Source: Betaproteobacteria bacterium (GTDB lineage Bacteria; Pseudomonadota; Gammaproteobacteria; Burkholderiales; Burkholderiaceae_C). Taken from it: a DNA stretch of 64,000 nucleotides. The DNA lies in NCBI GenBank assembly GCA_016868205.1, contig VGHR01000002.1, positions 1 to 64,000 of the forward strand. The letters run 5' to 3'. Below are positions 26,979 through 36,020 of this stretch, piece after piece. The notes below the pieces were generated by a model that worked only from the letters and a program-made list of their open reading frames with translations, was not told where the DNA came from and ran no database searches. Within the stretch, counting starts at the first letter, position 1. Every line of letters begins with the position of its first letter. A program made the translations under genes and the position numbers.

Positions 26979-27758
26979 ATGCTTTTTGTTCTTTCGCCTG
27001 CCAAGTCCCTGGACTATGAGACCCCTCTGCCAGCGGGGCTGAGCCACACTCAGCCCGGTTTTGTCGAGCATTCCAGTGAGCTGGTGGGCTTGTTGCGGCA
27101 GCGTTCACCGCAGCAGATCGCCGAGCTGATGGATCTGTCCGAAGCGCTGTCGAGTCTGAACGCGGCACGCTATCAAGCCTGGCGCGCCAAGTTCACCGCG
27201 AGTAATTCGCGCCAGGCTTTGCTGGCGTTTAACGGGGATGTTTACGAGGGGCTGGATGCCCGCAGTCTCAAGCCGGCCCAGCTTGAATGGGCCCAGGAGC
27301 ATGTGTGCATCCTCAGCGGCCTCTACGGGGTGCTACGCCCGCTGGACTGGATGCAGCCCTATCGCCTGGAGATGGGCACGGCCTTGCCCAATGCGCGCGG
27401 CAAAAACCTTTACCAGTTTTGGGGCAGTCGAATCGCCGACTATCTCAATGAGCGCGGTCAGGGTCACAAGAAGCCGGTGCTTGTGAATCTGGCCAGTGAA
27501 GAGTATTTCAAGGCGGTCGATCTCAAGGCACTCAAATTGCCGGTGGTGCAATGTGTCTTCGAGGAATTCAAGGGCGGCAAGTACAAAATCATCAGCTTCA
27601 TGGCCAAGCGGGCGCGTGGGCTGATGGTGCGCTATGCCATCGATAGAAAAGCCGACACCCCGGCCAAGCTGGAGGGCTTTGACCTGGAGGGCTATGCCTA
27701 TGTTCCGCAGGCCTCGGAGCCTGAGCGTCTGGTGTTTCGTCGGCGCCAGTCGGCCTGA
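26979..27758 (+). CDS. yaaA: Peroxide stress protein YaaA
   Basis: A 259-residue member of the YaaA (DUF328) family, which in E. coli lowers free intracellular iron under hydrogen peroxide stress and whose fold binds DNA. Signature stretches are LFVLSPAKSLDYETPLP at the N-terminus, ALLAFNGDVYEGLDA, ILSGLYGVLRPLDWMQPYRLEMG (read in parts) and LVNLASEEYFKAV. The length matches the family. A 2OG-Fe(II) oxygenase gene follows after 15 bases and may be cotranscribed. Confidence 0.95.
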   Translation: MLFVLSPAKSLDYETPLPAGLSHTQPGFVEHSSELVGLLRQRSPQQIAELMDLSEALSSLNAARYQAWRAKFTASNSRQALLAFNGDVYEGLDARSLKPAQLEWAQEHVCILSGLYGVLRPLDWMQPYRLEMGTALPNARGKNLYQFWGSRIADYLNERGQGHKKPVLVNLASEEYFKAVDLKALKLPVVQCVFEEFKGGKYKIISFMAKRARGLMVRYAIDRKADTPAKLEGFDLEGYAYVPQASEPERLVFRRRQSA

Positions 27759-27773
27759 TTCGGGCTTTTCTCC

Positions 27774-28634
27774 ATGCCTGCCCTGATCACCCAGGAAATG
27801 CGACGCAGCGTTGAGCAGTGGCTGGCTGCGCAGCGCGCTGCCGGTTTTGAGGATCGCGCGCTCTACAAGGCCCTGCGTGATTCTGGCTGGGATCACCTGC
27901 AAGCCTGCGATTTCACAGGCCTGCAGGTGGCAGACATCGAGGACTCGGTCCAGGCGCCTGTTGAGGCGACCGTCGAGCGACCGGTACCCTGGCCCCGCGG
28001 CGCCGGTGAGCACACTTGGCTTGATGCCGGCGATCGCCAGGTGCAGGTGCTTGCCCTGATGCGCGAGCCCCAGTTGTTGGTGTTGGGGCAACTGCTCGAT
28101 GCCCACGAGTGCCAGGACCTCATCGAGGCCGCACGACCGCGCTTGAGTCGGTCCCTGACGGTTTCGGTGAAAACCGGTGGTGAGGAAGAAAACATCGACC
28201 GAACCAGCCAGGGCATGTTCTTCAGGCGCGGTGAGACTGCGCTGATCGACCGCATTGAACAGCGTCTGGCCCGCTTGCTCCATTGGCCGGTGGAAAACGG
28301 CGAAGGCTTGCAGGTTTTACGCTATGGGCCAAGGGCCCAGTACAAGCCGCACTACGATTATTTCGACCCCAAGGAGCCGGGAACGCCAACCATACTCAAG
28401 CGGGGTGGCCAGCGTGTGGCCACCGTCGTGATGTATCTCAACGAGCCCGAAGGCGGTGGGGCCACCACCTTCCCCGATGTGCAGTTCGAATGCCTGCCGG
28501 TACGCGGTAACGCGGTATTCTTCAATTACAAGCGGGCCGATCCCTCCAGCCTGTCGCTGCACGCCGGCGCGCCGGTCCTGCGCGGCGAAAAATGGATTGC
28601 GACCAAGTGGCTGCGCGAGGGCCGTTTTGACTAG
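27774..28634 (+). CDS. 2OG-Fe(II) oxygenase, prolyl 4-hydroxylase-like
   Basis: A 286-residue non-haem iron dioxygenase. The double-stranded beta helix domain occupies residues 95-280. Iron ligands are His193 and Asp195 (QYKPHYDYFDPK) and His263 (SLSLHAGAPV), and Lys273 (GEKWIATKW) probably holds the 2-oxoglutarate carboxylate. TVVMYLNEPEGGGATTFPD is typical of prolyl 4-hydroxylase alpha-subunit domains. The first 80 residues form a separate helical segment (EQWLAAQRAAGFEDRALYKA) not assigned to a family. The substrate is unknown. The gene sits 15 bases after yaaA and ten before queF, so all three may share one transcript. Confidence 0.9.
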   Translation: MPALITQEMRRSVEQWLAAQRAAGFEDRALYKALRDSGWDHLQACDFTGLQVADIEDSVQAPVEATVERPVPWPRGAGEHTWLDAGDRQVQVLALMREPQLLVLGQLLDAHECQDLIEAARPRLSRSLTVSVKTGGEEENIDRTSQGMFFRRGETALIDRIEQRLARLLHWPVENGEGLQVLRYGPRAQYKPHYDYFDPKEPGTPTILKRGGQRVATVVMYLNEPEGGGATTFPDVQFECLPVRGNAVFFNYKRADPSSLSLHAGAPVLRGEKWIATKWLREGRFD

Positions 28635-28643
28635 AGCCTCCTG

Positions 28644-29504
28644 ATGGCCGCATCTATGAATTCACCAGAACAATCGAGCCTGGGTAAGACCACAGCCTTC
28701 CCCGATCAGTACGACCCGACCCTGCTCTTTCCCCTGGAGCGTCGGGTCAAGCGTGAGGAAATTGGTATAGTCTCCACGCTGCCTTTCATGGGAGCCGATC
28801 TGTGGACCGCCTATGAATTGAGCTGGCTCAATCGGCGCGGGAAGCCGCAGCTGGCCCTGATGCAACTGGTGGTGCCCTGTGAGACCCCATTTATCGTCGA
28901 GAGCAAATCGCTCAAGCTCTACCTGGGCAGCTTCAGCGGCAGCCGTTTTTCCGATGCGGATGAAGTGCAAGAGCGCCTGCGGGCCGATCTGGGCCGGGCC
29001 CTCTGGGGCGTACAGGCTTCCCAGAGGCCGGCCCTAGGCATCCGATTGATTGCCCCTGAGGATTTTGATCAACAGACCATTGCCGAGCTCGATGGTCTCA
29101 ACTTGGACCGTCTGGATATCGAATGCGAGGAGTATATCCCAGCGCCGCATTTGCTGAGCGCCGCCTTTGAGGATCAGCCGGTGACCGAATTGCTGAGCAG
29201 TCGATTGCTCAAGAGCAATTGTCTGGTGACTGGTCAGCCCGATTGGGGTAGCGTGCAGATCAGCTACAGCGGTCCGCAGATTGATCAGGGTGGCCTGCTG
29301 CAGTATTTGGTGAGCTTTCGCAATCACCATGAATTTCACGAGCAGTGCGTTGAAAGAATTTTTGTGGATATCCTGAACCGCTGCCGCCCCAATCGCCTGG
29401 CGGTCTATGCGCGTTACACCCGGCGTGGGGGCATCGACATTAATCCCTTCAGAACCAGCTACCCCCAGCCTTTGCCGGCGCAGGTTCGTACGGCGCGTCA
29501 ATGA
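28644..29504 (+). CDS. queF: NADPH-dependent 7-cyano-7-deazaguanine reductase (long form)
   Basis: A 286-residue QueF, which reduces preQ0 to preQ1 for queuosine in tRNA. It is the bimodular long form: the N-terminal half has [19 protein letters not shown] with the NADPH-binding motif. The C-terminal half has [20 protein letters not shown] with the thioimide-forming Cys193 and Asp200. [17 protein letters not shown] and [16 protein letters not shown] close the protein. Other queuosine genes are not in the window. REP-like repeats follow directly, before the convergent dinB. Confidence 0.96.
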   Translation: MAASMNSPEQSSLGKTTAFPDQYDPTLLFPLERRVKREEIGIVSTLPFMGADLWTAYELSWLNRRGKPQLALMQLVVPCETPFIVESKSLKLYLGSFSGSRFSDADEVQERLRADLGRALWGVQASQRPALGIRLIAPEDFDQQTIAELDGLNLDRLDIECEEYIPAPHLLSAAFEDQPVTELLSSRLLKSNCLVTGQPDWGSVQISYSGPQIDQGGLLQYLVSFRNHHEFHEQCVERIFVDILNRCRPNRLAVYARYTRRGGIDINPFRTSYPQPLPAQVRTARQ

Positions 29505-29530
29505 CGCCCTGCCGCTGCGGTCCGGTCCCA

Positions 29531-29633
29531 TCGCCGCGAGGGCGCGGCTCCCACATCAGAACCCACCGCCGCGGGGGCGCGGCTCCGACATGAGGCGCAT
29601 CGATGCCGTGTGGGAGCGCCGCCCTCGGCGCGA
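29531..29633. repeat. REP-like palindromic cluster, three copies (second cluster)
   Basis: Copies at 29531-29555 and 29566-29590 in plus orientation and 29609-29633 inverted, all with core GCGAGGGCGCGGCTCCCAC or one to three changes from it. They fill the space between the convergent 3' ends of queF and dinB. The family is the same as at 25651-25750, so the two clusters bracket a 3.8-kb segment (OYE reductase, yaaA, oxygenase, queF). Confidence 0.8.
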
Positions 29634-29643
29634 TCGGGCGTGC

Positions 29644-30801
29644 TCAAGCCGCTTTGCTAAGCGACCCGACCCGCACACCGAGCAAACGCAGGCGCTGATC
29701 GAGTGGTACCCGCTTGAGCAACTGCCCGGCGGCTTGTCGTATGGTTAGCGCGTCGTCGGTAGGCTGGTCCAGGGTCTGATCCCGGGTCAGGCTGCGAAAG
29801 TCGGCGTAACGCAGCTTGATGCCAATGGTACGGCCCCGATAGCCCTTTCCCCGCAGATCAGTCGCGACGCGTTCGCAAAGCCCAGTAAACAGTGCGCCCA
29901 GCTCCTCACGGTCGCGCACCGGATGCAGATCGCGTTCGAAGGTGGTTTCCCGGCTCATCGAGACCGGTTCGCTGTGGGTCACCACCGGCCGGTCGTCCTG
30001 GCCCCAGGCGGCTTGGTGCATCCACTGGCCCGTGGCCTTGCCGAAGTGTTCCACCAGCCACGCTAGCTCGCAGGTCGCCAACTCGCCGATGGTACGGATG
30101 CCCAGACGCTGCAGCTTTTCATCAGACCGGGGGCCGATGCCATTGATCTTGCGGCAGGCCAGCGGCCAGATGGCGCTTTGCAGATCCGATTCATACACGA
30201 TGGAGATGCCATTGGGTTTGTTGAATTCACTGGCCATCTTGGCGATCAGCTTGTTGGGGGCCACCCCGATGGAGCAGGTCAGGCCGGTGCGATCGAAGAT
30301 ACTGCGCTGGATCAACCGCGCGAGCGATCGTCCGCCCTCACGCTGGCCGCCGGGCACTGCGGTGAAGTCGATGTAGACCTCGTCGACGCCGCGATCCTCC
30401 ACTTGCGGGGCAATTTCGGCAATCGTTTCCTTGAAGGCGCGTGAATAGCGTCGAATCTCTTCAAAATCGACCGGCAGCACCAGGGCTTGTGGGCACAGCC
30501 GTGCGGCTTTCATCATGCCCATGGCCGAGCCGATGCCGAATTGCCGGGCCGCGTAGGTGGCGGTGGTGATGACACCGCGTCCGACATAGTCCTTCAATTT
30601 CGCAAATGCACCCAAGGGAATGGCCTGGGTCGATCCGTAGGCTTTCACCAGATCAGGATCTGGGCCGCCGCGGCCGCCACCGATGACCAGAGGCAGACCC
30701 TTGAGTTGCGGGTAACGCAGCAGTTCCACCGAGGCGAAGAAGGCATCCATATCCAGATGCGCGATGCGTCGCGGGCCTTGTTGCGGAGCTGGCGATTCCA
30801 C
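29644..30801 (-). CDS. dinB: DNA polymerase IV
   Basis: A 385-residue Y-family translesion polymerase. The palm has IAHLDMDAFFASVELL with the first catalytic Asp, then RGVDEVYIDFTAVPG with the second Asp-Glu pair. GLTCSIGVAPNKLIAKMASE and PNGISIVYE follow; the thumb helix-hairpin-helix is KINGIGPRSDEKLQRLGI and the little finger is RETTFERDL...DLRGKGYRGRTIGIKLR. The protein ends RLRLLGVRVGSLSKAA, where many DinB proteins continue to a clamp-binding motif (QLxLF-like), so that tail looks missing. REP-like repeats start ten bases after the stop. Start GTG at 30801, with no obvious ribosome binding site. Confidence 0.93.
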   Translation of the reverse strand: MESPAPQQGPRRIAHLDMDAFFASVELLRYPQLKGLPLVIGGGRGGPDPDLVKAYGSTQAIPLGAFAKLKDYVGRGVITTATYAARQFGIGSAMGMMKAARLCPQALVLPVDFEEIRRYSRAFKETIAEIAPQVEDRGVDEVYIDFTAVPGGQREGGRSLARLIQRSIFDRTGLTCSIGVAPNKLIAKMASEFNKPNGISIVYESDLQSAIWPLACRKINGIGPRSDEKLQRLGIRTIGELATCELAWLVEHFGKATGQWMHQAAWGQDDRPVVTHSEPVSMSRETTFERDLHPVRDREELGALFTGLCERVATDLRGKGYRGRTIGIKLRYADFRSLTRDQTLDQPTDDALTIRQAAGQLLKRVPLDQRLRLLGVRVGSLSKAA

Positions 30802-30893
30802 GGGCGCTGCGCTTTCAAGTCCGTCGCGCCACGGCGGGCAGCGCTGCCCTGGCGATTGCGGCCCGCCGGTCGCATTGCATCACCGGGCCTCGC

Positions 30894-31994
30894 TCAGGTG
30901 TCCCGCGAGACAGTGATGGTGGGAAAGCGAGCCGAAAAATCCTTCGCCCTCAACGCCACCTTTACCGCCAGTTTGTGCGCGATATCGTGGTAGAGCTGAG
31001 CCGCTTCGCTTTGCGGTGCCGCGACCACGGTCGGGTTACCGCTATCGGCTTGCATACGGATGTCAACGGAAAGCGGCAGCGCGCCGAGCCAGTCGATACC
31101 GTACTGCTCGGCCATCTTGCGGCCACCGTCGGCACCGAAGATGTGCTCGACATGACCGCAGGCGCTGCAGACATGCACGGACATGTTCTCCACCAGGCCC
31201 AGGATGGGAACTCCCACCTTTTCGAACATCTTGATGCCTTTTTTCGCATCGATGAGAGCGATGTCCTGCGGTGTGGTGACGATGACGGCACCGGTCAGGG
31301 GTACTTTTTGTGCCAGTGTCAGTTGAATGTCGCCAGTGCCCGGCGGCATGTCGACGATCAGATAGTCCAGATCTTGCCAGCGGGTTTGGGTGATCAGCTG
31401 CTCGAGAGCCTGGCTGGCCATGGGGCCGCGCCAGACCATGGCCTGATCGTCACCGACTAAAAAACCGATGCTGTTGACTTGCAGACCATGCTTGAGCTTG
31501 GGCTCCATCAATTTGCCATCGAGTGTCTCGGGCTTGCCACTGGTGCCGGTCATGGTGGGTTGGCTGGGCCCATAGATATCGGCATCGAGCAGGCCCACCC
31601 GGGCCCCTTCTGCTGCCAAGGCCAAAGCCAGGTTGACCGCCGTGGTGCTTTTGCCAACCCCGCCCTTGCCTGAGGCCACCGCAATCACATTGCGTACCCC
31701 GTCCATCAGTTTGATCCCGCGCTGGACTGCGTGGCCTACGATACGGCTGTGCATTTGGATATCGACGCGGCCTACGCCGGGCAAGGTGCGTACTGCAGCC
31801 TCCAGGGGCTGCTTGAGTGCGGCGATGTGGCTACGCGCGGGGTAACCCAACTCGACTTCAAAGGCGATATCGGCGCCGTCGATCCGCAGATGGCGCAGCG
31901 CTTTGCTCGAGATGTAATCTTTTTGCGTGTGAGGGTCGCGAACCTGGGACAGGACCTGCATCAAGGCCTGCTCGGATAGGGCGGGTGCATTCAT
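30894..31994 (-). CDS. apbC: Iron-sulfur cluster carrier protein Mrp/ApbC
   Basis: A 366-residue P-loop ATPase that carries and delivers [4Fe-4S] clusters. An N-terminal MIP18/DUF59-like domain occupies residues 7-80, and the deviant Walker A SGKGGVGKSTT starts at residue 108. LLDADIYGPSQPTM, YLIVDMPPGTGDIQLTLAQ and PQDIALIDAKKGIKMFEK are typical ParA/MinD-type motifs. The cluster-binding CxxC is in VHVCSACGHVEHIFG. ATG 31994 is preceded by a GGAG box. dinB lies about 90 bases downstream on the same strand. Confidence 0.94.
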   Translation of the reverse strand: MNAPALSEQALMQVLSQVRDPHTQKDYISSKALRHLRIDGADIAFEVELGYPARSHIAALKQPLEAAVRTLPGVGRVDIQMHSRIVGHAVQRGIKLMDGVRNVIAVASGKGGVGKSTTAVNLALALAAEGARVGLLDADIYGPSQPTMTGTSGKPETLDGKLMEPKLKHGLQVNSIGFLVGDDQAMVWRGPMASQALEQLITQTRWQDLDYLIVDMPPGTGDIQLTLAQKVPLTGAVIVTTPQDIALIDAKKGIKMFEKVGVPILGLVENMSVHVCSACGHVEHIFGADGGRKMAEQYGIDWLGALPLSVDIRMQADSGNPTVVAAPQSEAAQLYHDIAHKLAVKVALRAKDFSARFPTITVSRDT

Positions 31995-32075
31995 GTGAAA
32001 CTCCAGAGAGCGCGCAAGTCTAGCCGCGTCCCCAAAACCTTGCGGAGCCTGGCCAAGGGCATCGCTGCGGCGGTT

Positions 32076-33230
32076 TCAGGCGGTCGGATAGGTGCCCGGT
32101 AACAGGATTTCCCGGTTGACCGTTTCCACCCGGGTGCGACCACAAAAAGCCATGCTCAGATCGAGTTCCTTGTGCATGATTTGCAGGACGCGGGTGACGC
32201 CAGCTTCGCCCATGGCGCCCAGACCATAGAGAAATGCGCGACCGATGTAAGTGCCCTTGGCCCCCAGGGCGATGGCCTTGAGCACATCTTGACCGCTGCG
32301 TATGCCCCCGTCCATGTGCACCTCGATCTGTCGTCCGACGGCATCGACGATCGCCGGCAGTGCCTCGATACTCGACTGGGCCCCGTCAAGCTGTCGCCCA
32401 CCGTGGTTGGAGACGATCAGGGCATCGGCGCCCGACTGCGCCGCCAGCCGAGCGTCCTCCACATCTTGAATGCCTTTGAGGATGAGCTTGCCGCCCCAGC
32501 GTTTCTTGATCCATTCGACATCGCCCCAGTTCAAGGCCGGATCGAACTGACTGGCCGTCCACTCCGACAGGCTGCCCATGTCGGCCACACCGCTTACATG
32601 ACCGATGATATTGCCGAACTGACGCCTGGGCGTGCCCAGCATGCCCAGCGCCCAGCCTGGCTTGGTGGCGATGTTGAGGATATTGCGCAAAGTCAGCTTT
32701 GGGGGCGCTGACAGCCCGTTGCGCAAGTCCTTGTGCCGCTGACCCAGGATCTGCAGATCCAGGGTCAGCACCAGCGCGCCGCAGCGCGCGGCCTTGGCAC
32801 GGTCGATGAGTCGCTCGATGAAGGCCCGGTCTTTCATGACATAGAGCTGAAACCAAAAGCCCTCGCCGGCGTGTTTAGCCACATCTTCGATGGAGCAAAT
32901 ACTCATGGTCGACAAGGTGAAAGGCACGCCGAAGGCCCGAGCCGCCCGCGCCGCCAGAATTTCCCCATCGGCATGCTGCATGCCGGTCAGGCCGGTCGGG
33001 GCCAGAGCCACGGGCATGGTCACTTCTTGGCCCACCATCGTGCTGGCGGTACTGCGGCCTTCCATATTGACCGCCACCCGCTGGCGAAACTTGATTTTGT
33101 GGAAATCTGCCTCGTTGGCCCGGTAGGTGCTTTCCGTCCAGGAGCCGCTGTCGGCGTAGTCGTAGAACATTCGGGGTACGCGCTTTTGGGCGAGAACGCG
33201 AAGGTCTTCAACCTGGGTGATCACGGTCAT
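32076..33230 (-). CDS. lldD: FMN-dependent alpha-hydroxy acid dehydrogenase (L-lactate dehydrogenase type)
   Basis: A 384-residue FMN enzyme that oxidises L-lactate or a related 2-hydroxy acid, feeding electrons to the respiratory chain. Landmarks are PRMFYDYADSGSWTESTYR at the N-terminus, ALAPTGLTGMQHADGE, FTLSTMSICSIEDVA and FWFQLYVMKDR. The active-site segment is LIVSNHGGRQLDGAQSS with the catalytic His, and the FMN phosphate site is VHMDGGIRSGQDVLKAIALG. Oxidation of glycolate or mandelate cannot be excluded. GGAAGAAGAG precedes the ATG at 33230. The two neighbouring genes are functionally unrelated. Confidence 0.9.
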   Translation of the reverse strand: MTVITQVEDLRVLAQKRVPRMFYDYADSGSWTESTYRANEADFHKIKFRQRVAVNMEGRSTASTMVGQEVTMPVALAPTGLTGMQHADGEILAARAARAFGVPFTLSTMSICSIEDVAKHAGEGFWFQLYVMKDRAFIERLIDRAKAARCGALVLTLDLQILGQRHKDLRNGLSAPPKLTLRNILNIATKPGWALGMLGTPRRQFGNIIGHVSGVADMGSLSEWTASQFDPALNWGDVEWIKKRWGGKLILKGIQDVEDARLAAQSGADALIVSNHGGRQLDGAQSSIEALPAIVDAVGRQIEVHMDGGIRSGQDVLKAIALGAKGTYIGRAFLYGLGAMGEAGVTRVLQIMHKELDLSMAFCGRTRVETVNREILLPGTYPTA

Positions 33231-33394
33231 CTCTTCTTCCTTCGGAAAACGGTCGTAGTGCCTTCATGGTAGCCGCCCTGATCGGTCAGGCCTGTGAAAG
33301 CTGTGGGGCCGCACCTGAAAAAATTTGCACGGTCGACACGGGGGGTTAGTGCCCGGGCTAAGCTAGCGGCCATGAAAAACCTTGCGCCTGCTTC

Positions 33395-34420
33395 ATGGAC
33401 AGCCTGACCCAGGTGGCCCTGGGCGCCAGCTTGGGTGTGGCCGTCATGGGTCGCCGCACCGCCGTCTGGAAGGCTGCCCTCTGGGGCGGTCTGGCGGGCT
33501 TGCTGCCCGACCTTGATGTACTGGTCGACCACGGCGATGACCTGCAAAACATGGTCCACCATCGCGGTCTGAGTCATTCGCTGTTTCTGCTGACCCTGCT
33601 GGCGCCCTTACTGGCAAGCTGCGTCTGGGCGATCGAGCACCGCCTGGGGCGTGATGGGGGTCGAGCGAGTTGGCAGCGCTGGGTGCTGGTCTTCTGGCTG
33701 GCCTTGTTCACCCACCCCTTGCTCGATTTGATGACGGTGTATGGCACGCAGGTTTTTCAGCCCTTCACTGACGAAGCGTATGGACTGGGCAGCGTCTTCA
33801 TCATCGACCCGATGTACTCGCTACCCTTGATCGGGGGGCTGGTGGCTGCAGCGTTGGCGCGCGATCGGGGCTTATCCTTTAACCGCTGGGGGCTCGGCCT
33901 GAGCACGGTGTACCTGGCTTGGACGGCAGCGGCGCAGGCCTTTGTGGAGGGCCGTGTGCGGGTCGACCTGGCCGAGGCTGGTTTGTCGGGGCGACCGGTT
34001 TTGGTGACTCCGGCGCCCTTGCAAACCCTGCTTTGGCGCGTGGTGGTCGTCGACGGTCCCCGCTATCACGAGGGCTACTATGCCCTGGCCGATCGGGGCC
34101 GGCCCTTGCGGCTGCAGGCGCGCGATCGAGGCGGCCCGTGGCTGCAGACCCTGGCTTCGCATCCCCAGGTGGCTCAGCTGGCCCGGTTTTCAGACGGGTT
34201 TTACAGCCTGGCCGTGCGCGAGGGCCGGCTGCGCCTCACGGACCTGCGCATGGGGCAGCATCCTTTCTATGTGTTTACCTTCGATGTGGGCCCCATAGAA
34301 ACCTTCGGCGGCGTCTTGCAGCCAGCCGTTCAGCAGGGGGCTCGTATCCCGGTGGCGCAGGGGCTCAATTGGTTGCGCCAGCGTATGGCGGGGCAGGACC
34401 TGCCACCCCCGGGCTCTTGA
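33395..34420 (+). CDS. Membrane metal-dependent hydrolase (YdjM/DUF457-type)
   Basis: A 341-residue inner-membrane protein. The N-terminus MDSLTQVALGASLGVAVMG and the conserved GLAGLLPDLDVLVDHGDD and VHHRGLSHSLFLL are the histidine- and aspartate-bearing signature of the YdjM family of predicted membrane-bound metal-dependent hydrolases. Helices near residues 65-85, 105-125 and 145-165 are visible. The C-terminal 150 residues form a soluble domain of no recognised family. Substrate and process are unknown. It is divergent from lldD and converges on argH, and the organism may use it as a stress or envelope function, but this is a guess. Confidence 0.8.
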   Translation: MDSLTQVALGASLGVAVMGRRTAVWKAALWGGLAGLLPDLDVLVDHGDDLQNMVHHRGLSHSLFLLTLLAPLLASCVWAIEHRLGRDGGRASWQRWVLVFWLALFTHPLLDLMTVYGTQVFQPFTDEAYGLGSVFIIDPMYSLPLIGGLVAAALARDRGLSFNRWGLGLSTVYLAWTAAAQAFVEGRVRVDLAEAGLSGRPVLVTPAPLQTLLWRVVVVDGPRYHEGYYALADRGRPLRLQARDRGGPWLQTLASHPQVAQLARFSDGFYSLAVREGRLRLTDLRMGQHPFYVFTFDVGPIETFGGVLQPAVQQGARIPVAQGLNWLRQRMAGQDLPPPGS

Positions 34421-34430
34421 AGCGGGCCCG

Positions 34431-35885
34431 CTAGGCTGGGCCCAAGCGGGCCCGGTGCCGTGCAATTTGAGCTCGCACCTGAACCGGTGCAGTGCCGCCC
34501 GAGGTGTTGCGTGCATTGAGGCTGCCTTGGAGGCTGAGCACTTCAAAGACATCCTGGTCGATCGCCGGATGAAAGCCCTGCAGCATCGACAGCGGCAGTT
34601 CCGACAGATCGCAGTCGCGGCTGCTGGCCGCCTTGACGGCATGGGCCACGATCTCGTGGGCATCGCGGAAGGGCAGACCCTTGCGCACCAGGTAATCGGC
34701 CAGATCGGTGGCGGTGGCGTAGCCCTTGCGCGCGGCCGCTTCCATGGCTTGTGCATGAACGGTGAGGCCGCCTTCCTTTTGTCCCGTCACCGGGTGGACT
34801 TGACCGCCTATCATCTCGCAGAAGATCCGCAAGGTGTCCTTGAGGGTGTCGACGGTGTCAAACAGAGGCTCCTTGTCTTCCTGGTTGTCCTTGTTGTAGG
34901 CCAGCGGCTGGCCCTTCATCAGGGTTAGCAGTCCAACGAGGTGGCCCAGTACCCGTCCGGTCTTGCCTCGCGCCAGCTCGGGCACATCCGGGTTTTTCTT
35001 CTGCGGCATGATCGATGAGCCGGTGGTGAAGCGGTCGGCAATCCTGATGAAGCCAAAGTTCTGGCTCATCCACAAAATCAATTCCTCACTCAATCGGCTG
35101 ATGTGCACCATGCACAGGCTGGCGGCGGCGGTGAATTCGATGGCAAAGTCGCGGTCGCTGACCCCGTCGAGGCTGTTCTGGCAGATTTGCGGCTGACCGT
35201 TTTCATCGACCATACCCAAGGAGCGCGCCACGCGCCCTCGGTCGAGCGCGTAGGTTGTGCCGGCCAGCGCCGCCGACCCCAGGGGCAGCCAATTGGTCCG
35301 GCGACGCACTTGCGAAAAGCGCTCGGTGTCGCGCGCGAACATCTCCACATAGGCCAGCAGGTGGTGGGCGAAGCTCACCGGTTGGGCCACTTGCAAATGG
35401 GTAAAACCAGGTAGGATGACCTCGGTGTTGTTTGCGGCCACCTCGACCAGCGACTTTTGCAGGTCGGCAAGCAACTGCAGGATCAGGTCGATTTCCCCGC
35501 GCAACCACAGCCGCACATCGGTGGCCACCTGGTCGTTGCGGCTGCGGCCGGTATGCAGCCGCTTGCCGGCATCGCCAACGAGCTGCGTCAGCCGGGCTTC
35601 AATGTTGAGATGTACATCCTCCAGGTCGAGCTTCCAAGCGAAGTGGCCGGAATCGATCTCCTGACTGATCGCCTCCATGCCGCGCCGGATATCGGCCAGA
35701 TCCTCGACGCTGATGATGCCTTGCGCCGCGAGCATCTCGGCATGCGCCAGTGAGCCCTGGATGTCGGCCCGCCACAGGCGCTTGTCAAAGAAAACGCTGG
35801 CGGTGTAGCGCTTGACCAACTCGCTCATCGGTTCGGAGAAGAGCGCCGACCAGGCCTGGGATTTTTTGTCGAGTGGGTTACTCAT
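34431..35885 (-). CDS. argH: Argininosuccinate lyase
   Basis: A 484-residue ArgH, which cleaves argininosuccinate to arginine and fumarate, the last step of arginine synthesis. The superfamily signature is [20 protein letters not shown], with the catalytic Ser in the flexible loop. [40 protein letters not shown] and [15 protein letters not shown] are typical. The ATG at 35885 ([13 protein letters not shown]) was chosen over a TTG three codons upstream. The gene is divergent from hemC and converges on the membrane hydrolase gene. Confidence 0.97.
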   Translation of the reverse strand: MSNPLDKKSQAWSALFSEPMSELVKRYTASVFFDKRLWRADIQGSLAHAEMLAAQGIISVEDLADIRRGMEAISQEIDSGHFAWKLDLEDVHLNIEARLTQLVGDAGKRLHTGRSRNDQVATDVRLWLRGEIDLILQLLADLQKSLVEVAANNTEVILPGFTHLQVAQPVSFAHHLLAYVEMFARDTERFSQVRRRTNWLPLGSAALAGTTYALDRGRVARSLGMVDENGQPQICQNSLDGVSDRDFAIEFTAAASLCMVHISRLSEELILWMSQNFGFIRIADRFTTGSSIMPQKKNPDVPELARGKTGRVLGHLVGLLTLMKGQPLAYNKDNQEDKEPLFDTVDTLKDTLRIFCEMIGGQVHPVTGQKEGGLTVHAQAMEAAARKGYATATDLADYLVRKGLPFRDAHEIVAHAVKAASSRDCDLSELPLSMLQGFHPAIDQDVFEVLSLQGSLNARNTSGGTAPVQVRAQIARHRARLGPA

Positions 35886-36020
35886 GGTGTCCAAATTCTA
35901 TCGGGGCCTTGTTGGGCCCCGATCGGCCCGTCTTGAGGCGGCCGCTTTCGTGGTCGGACGCTCGTGCTAGCATCGCCGACAGTTTTTTCGGTGGTAATCC
36001 GCTGGAGGGTGGTGCATTTC

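Noticed and set aside
26087-27019. Forward 310-residue frame opposite the OYE gene
   Set aside because: Shadow of a well-supported gene on the other strand; no domain visible.
25640-29640. The repeat-bracketed block as an insertion sequence or genomic island
   Set aside because: No transposase or integrase, no target duplication seen, and the genes inside are ordinary chromosomal functions.
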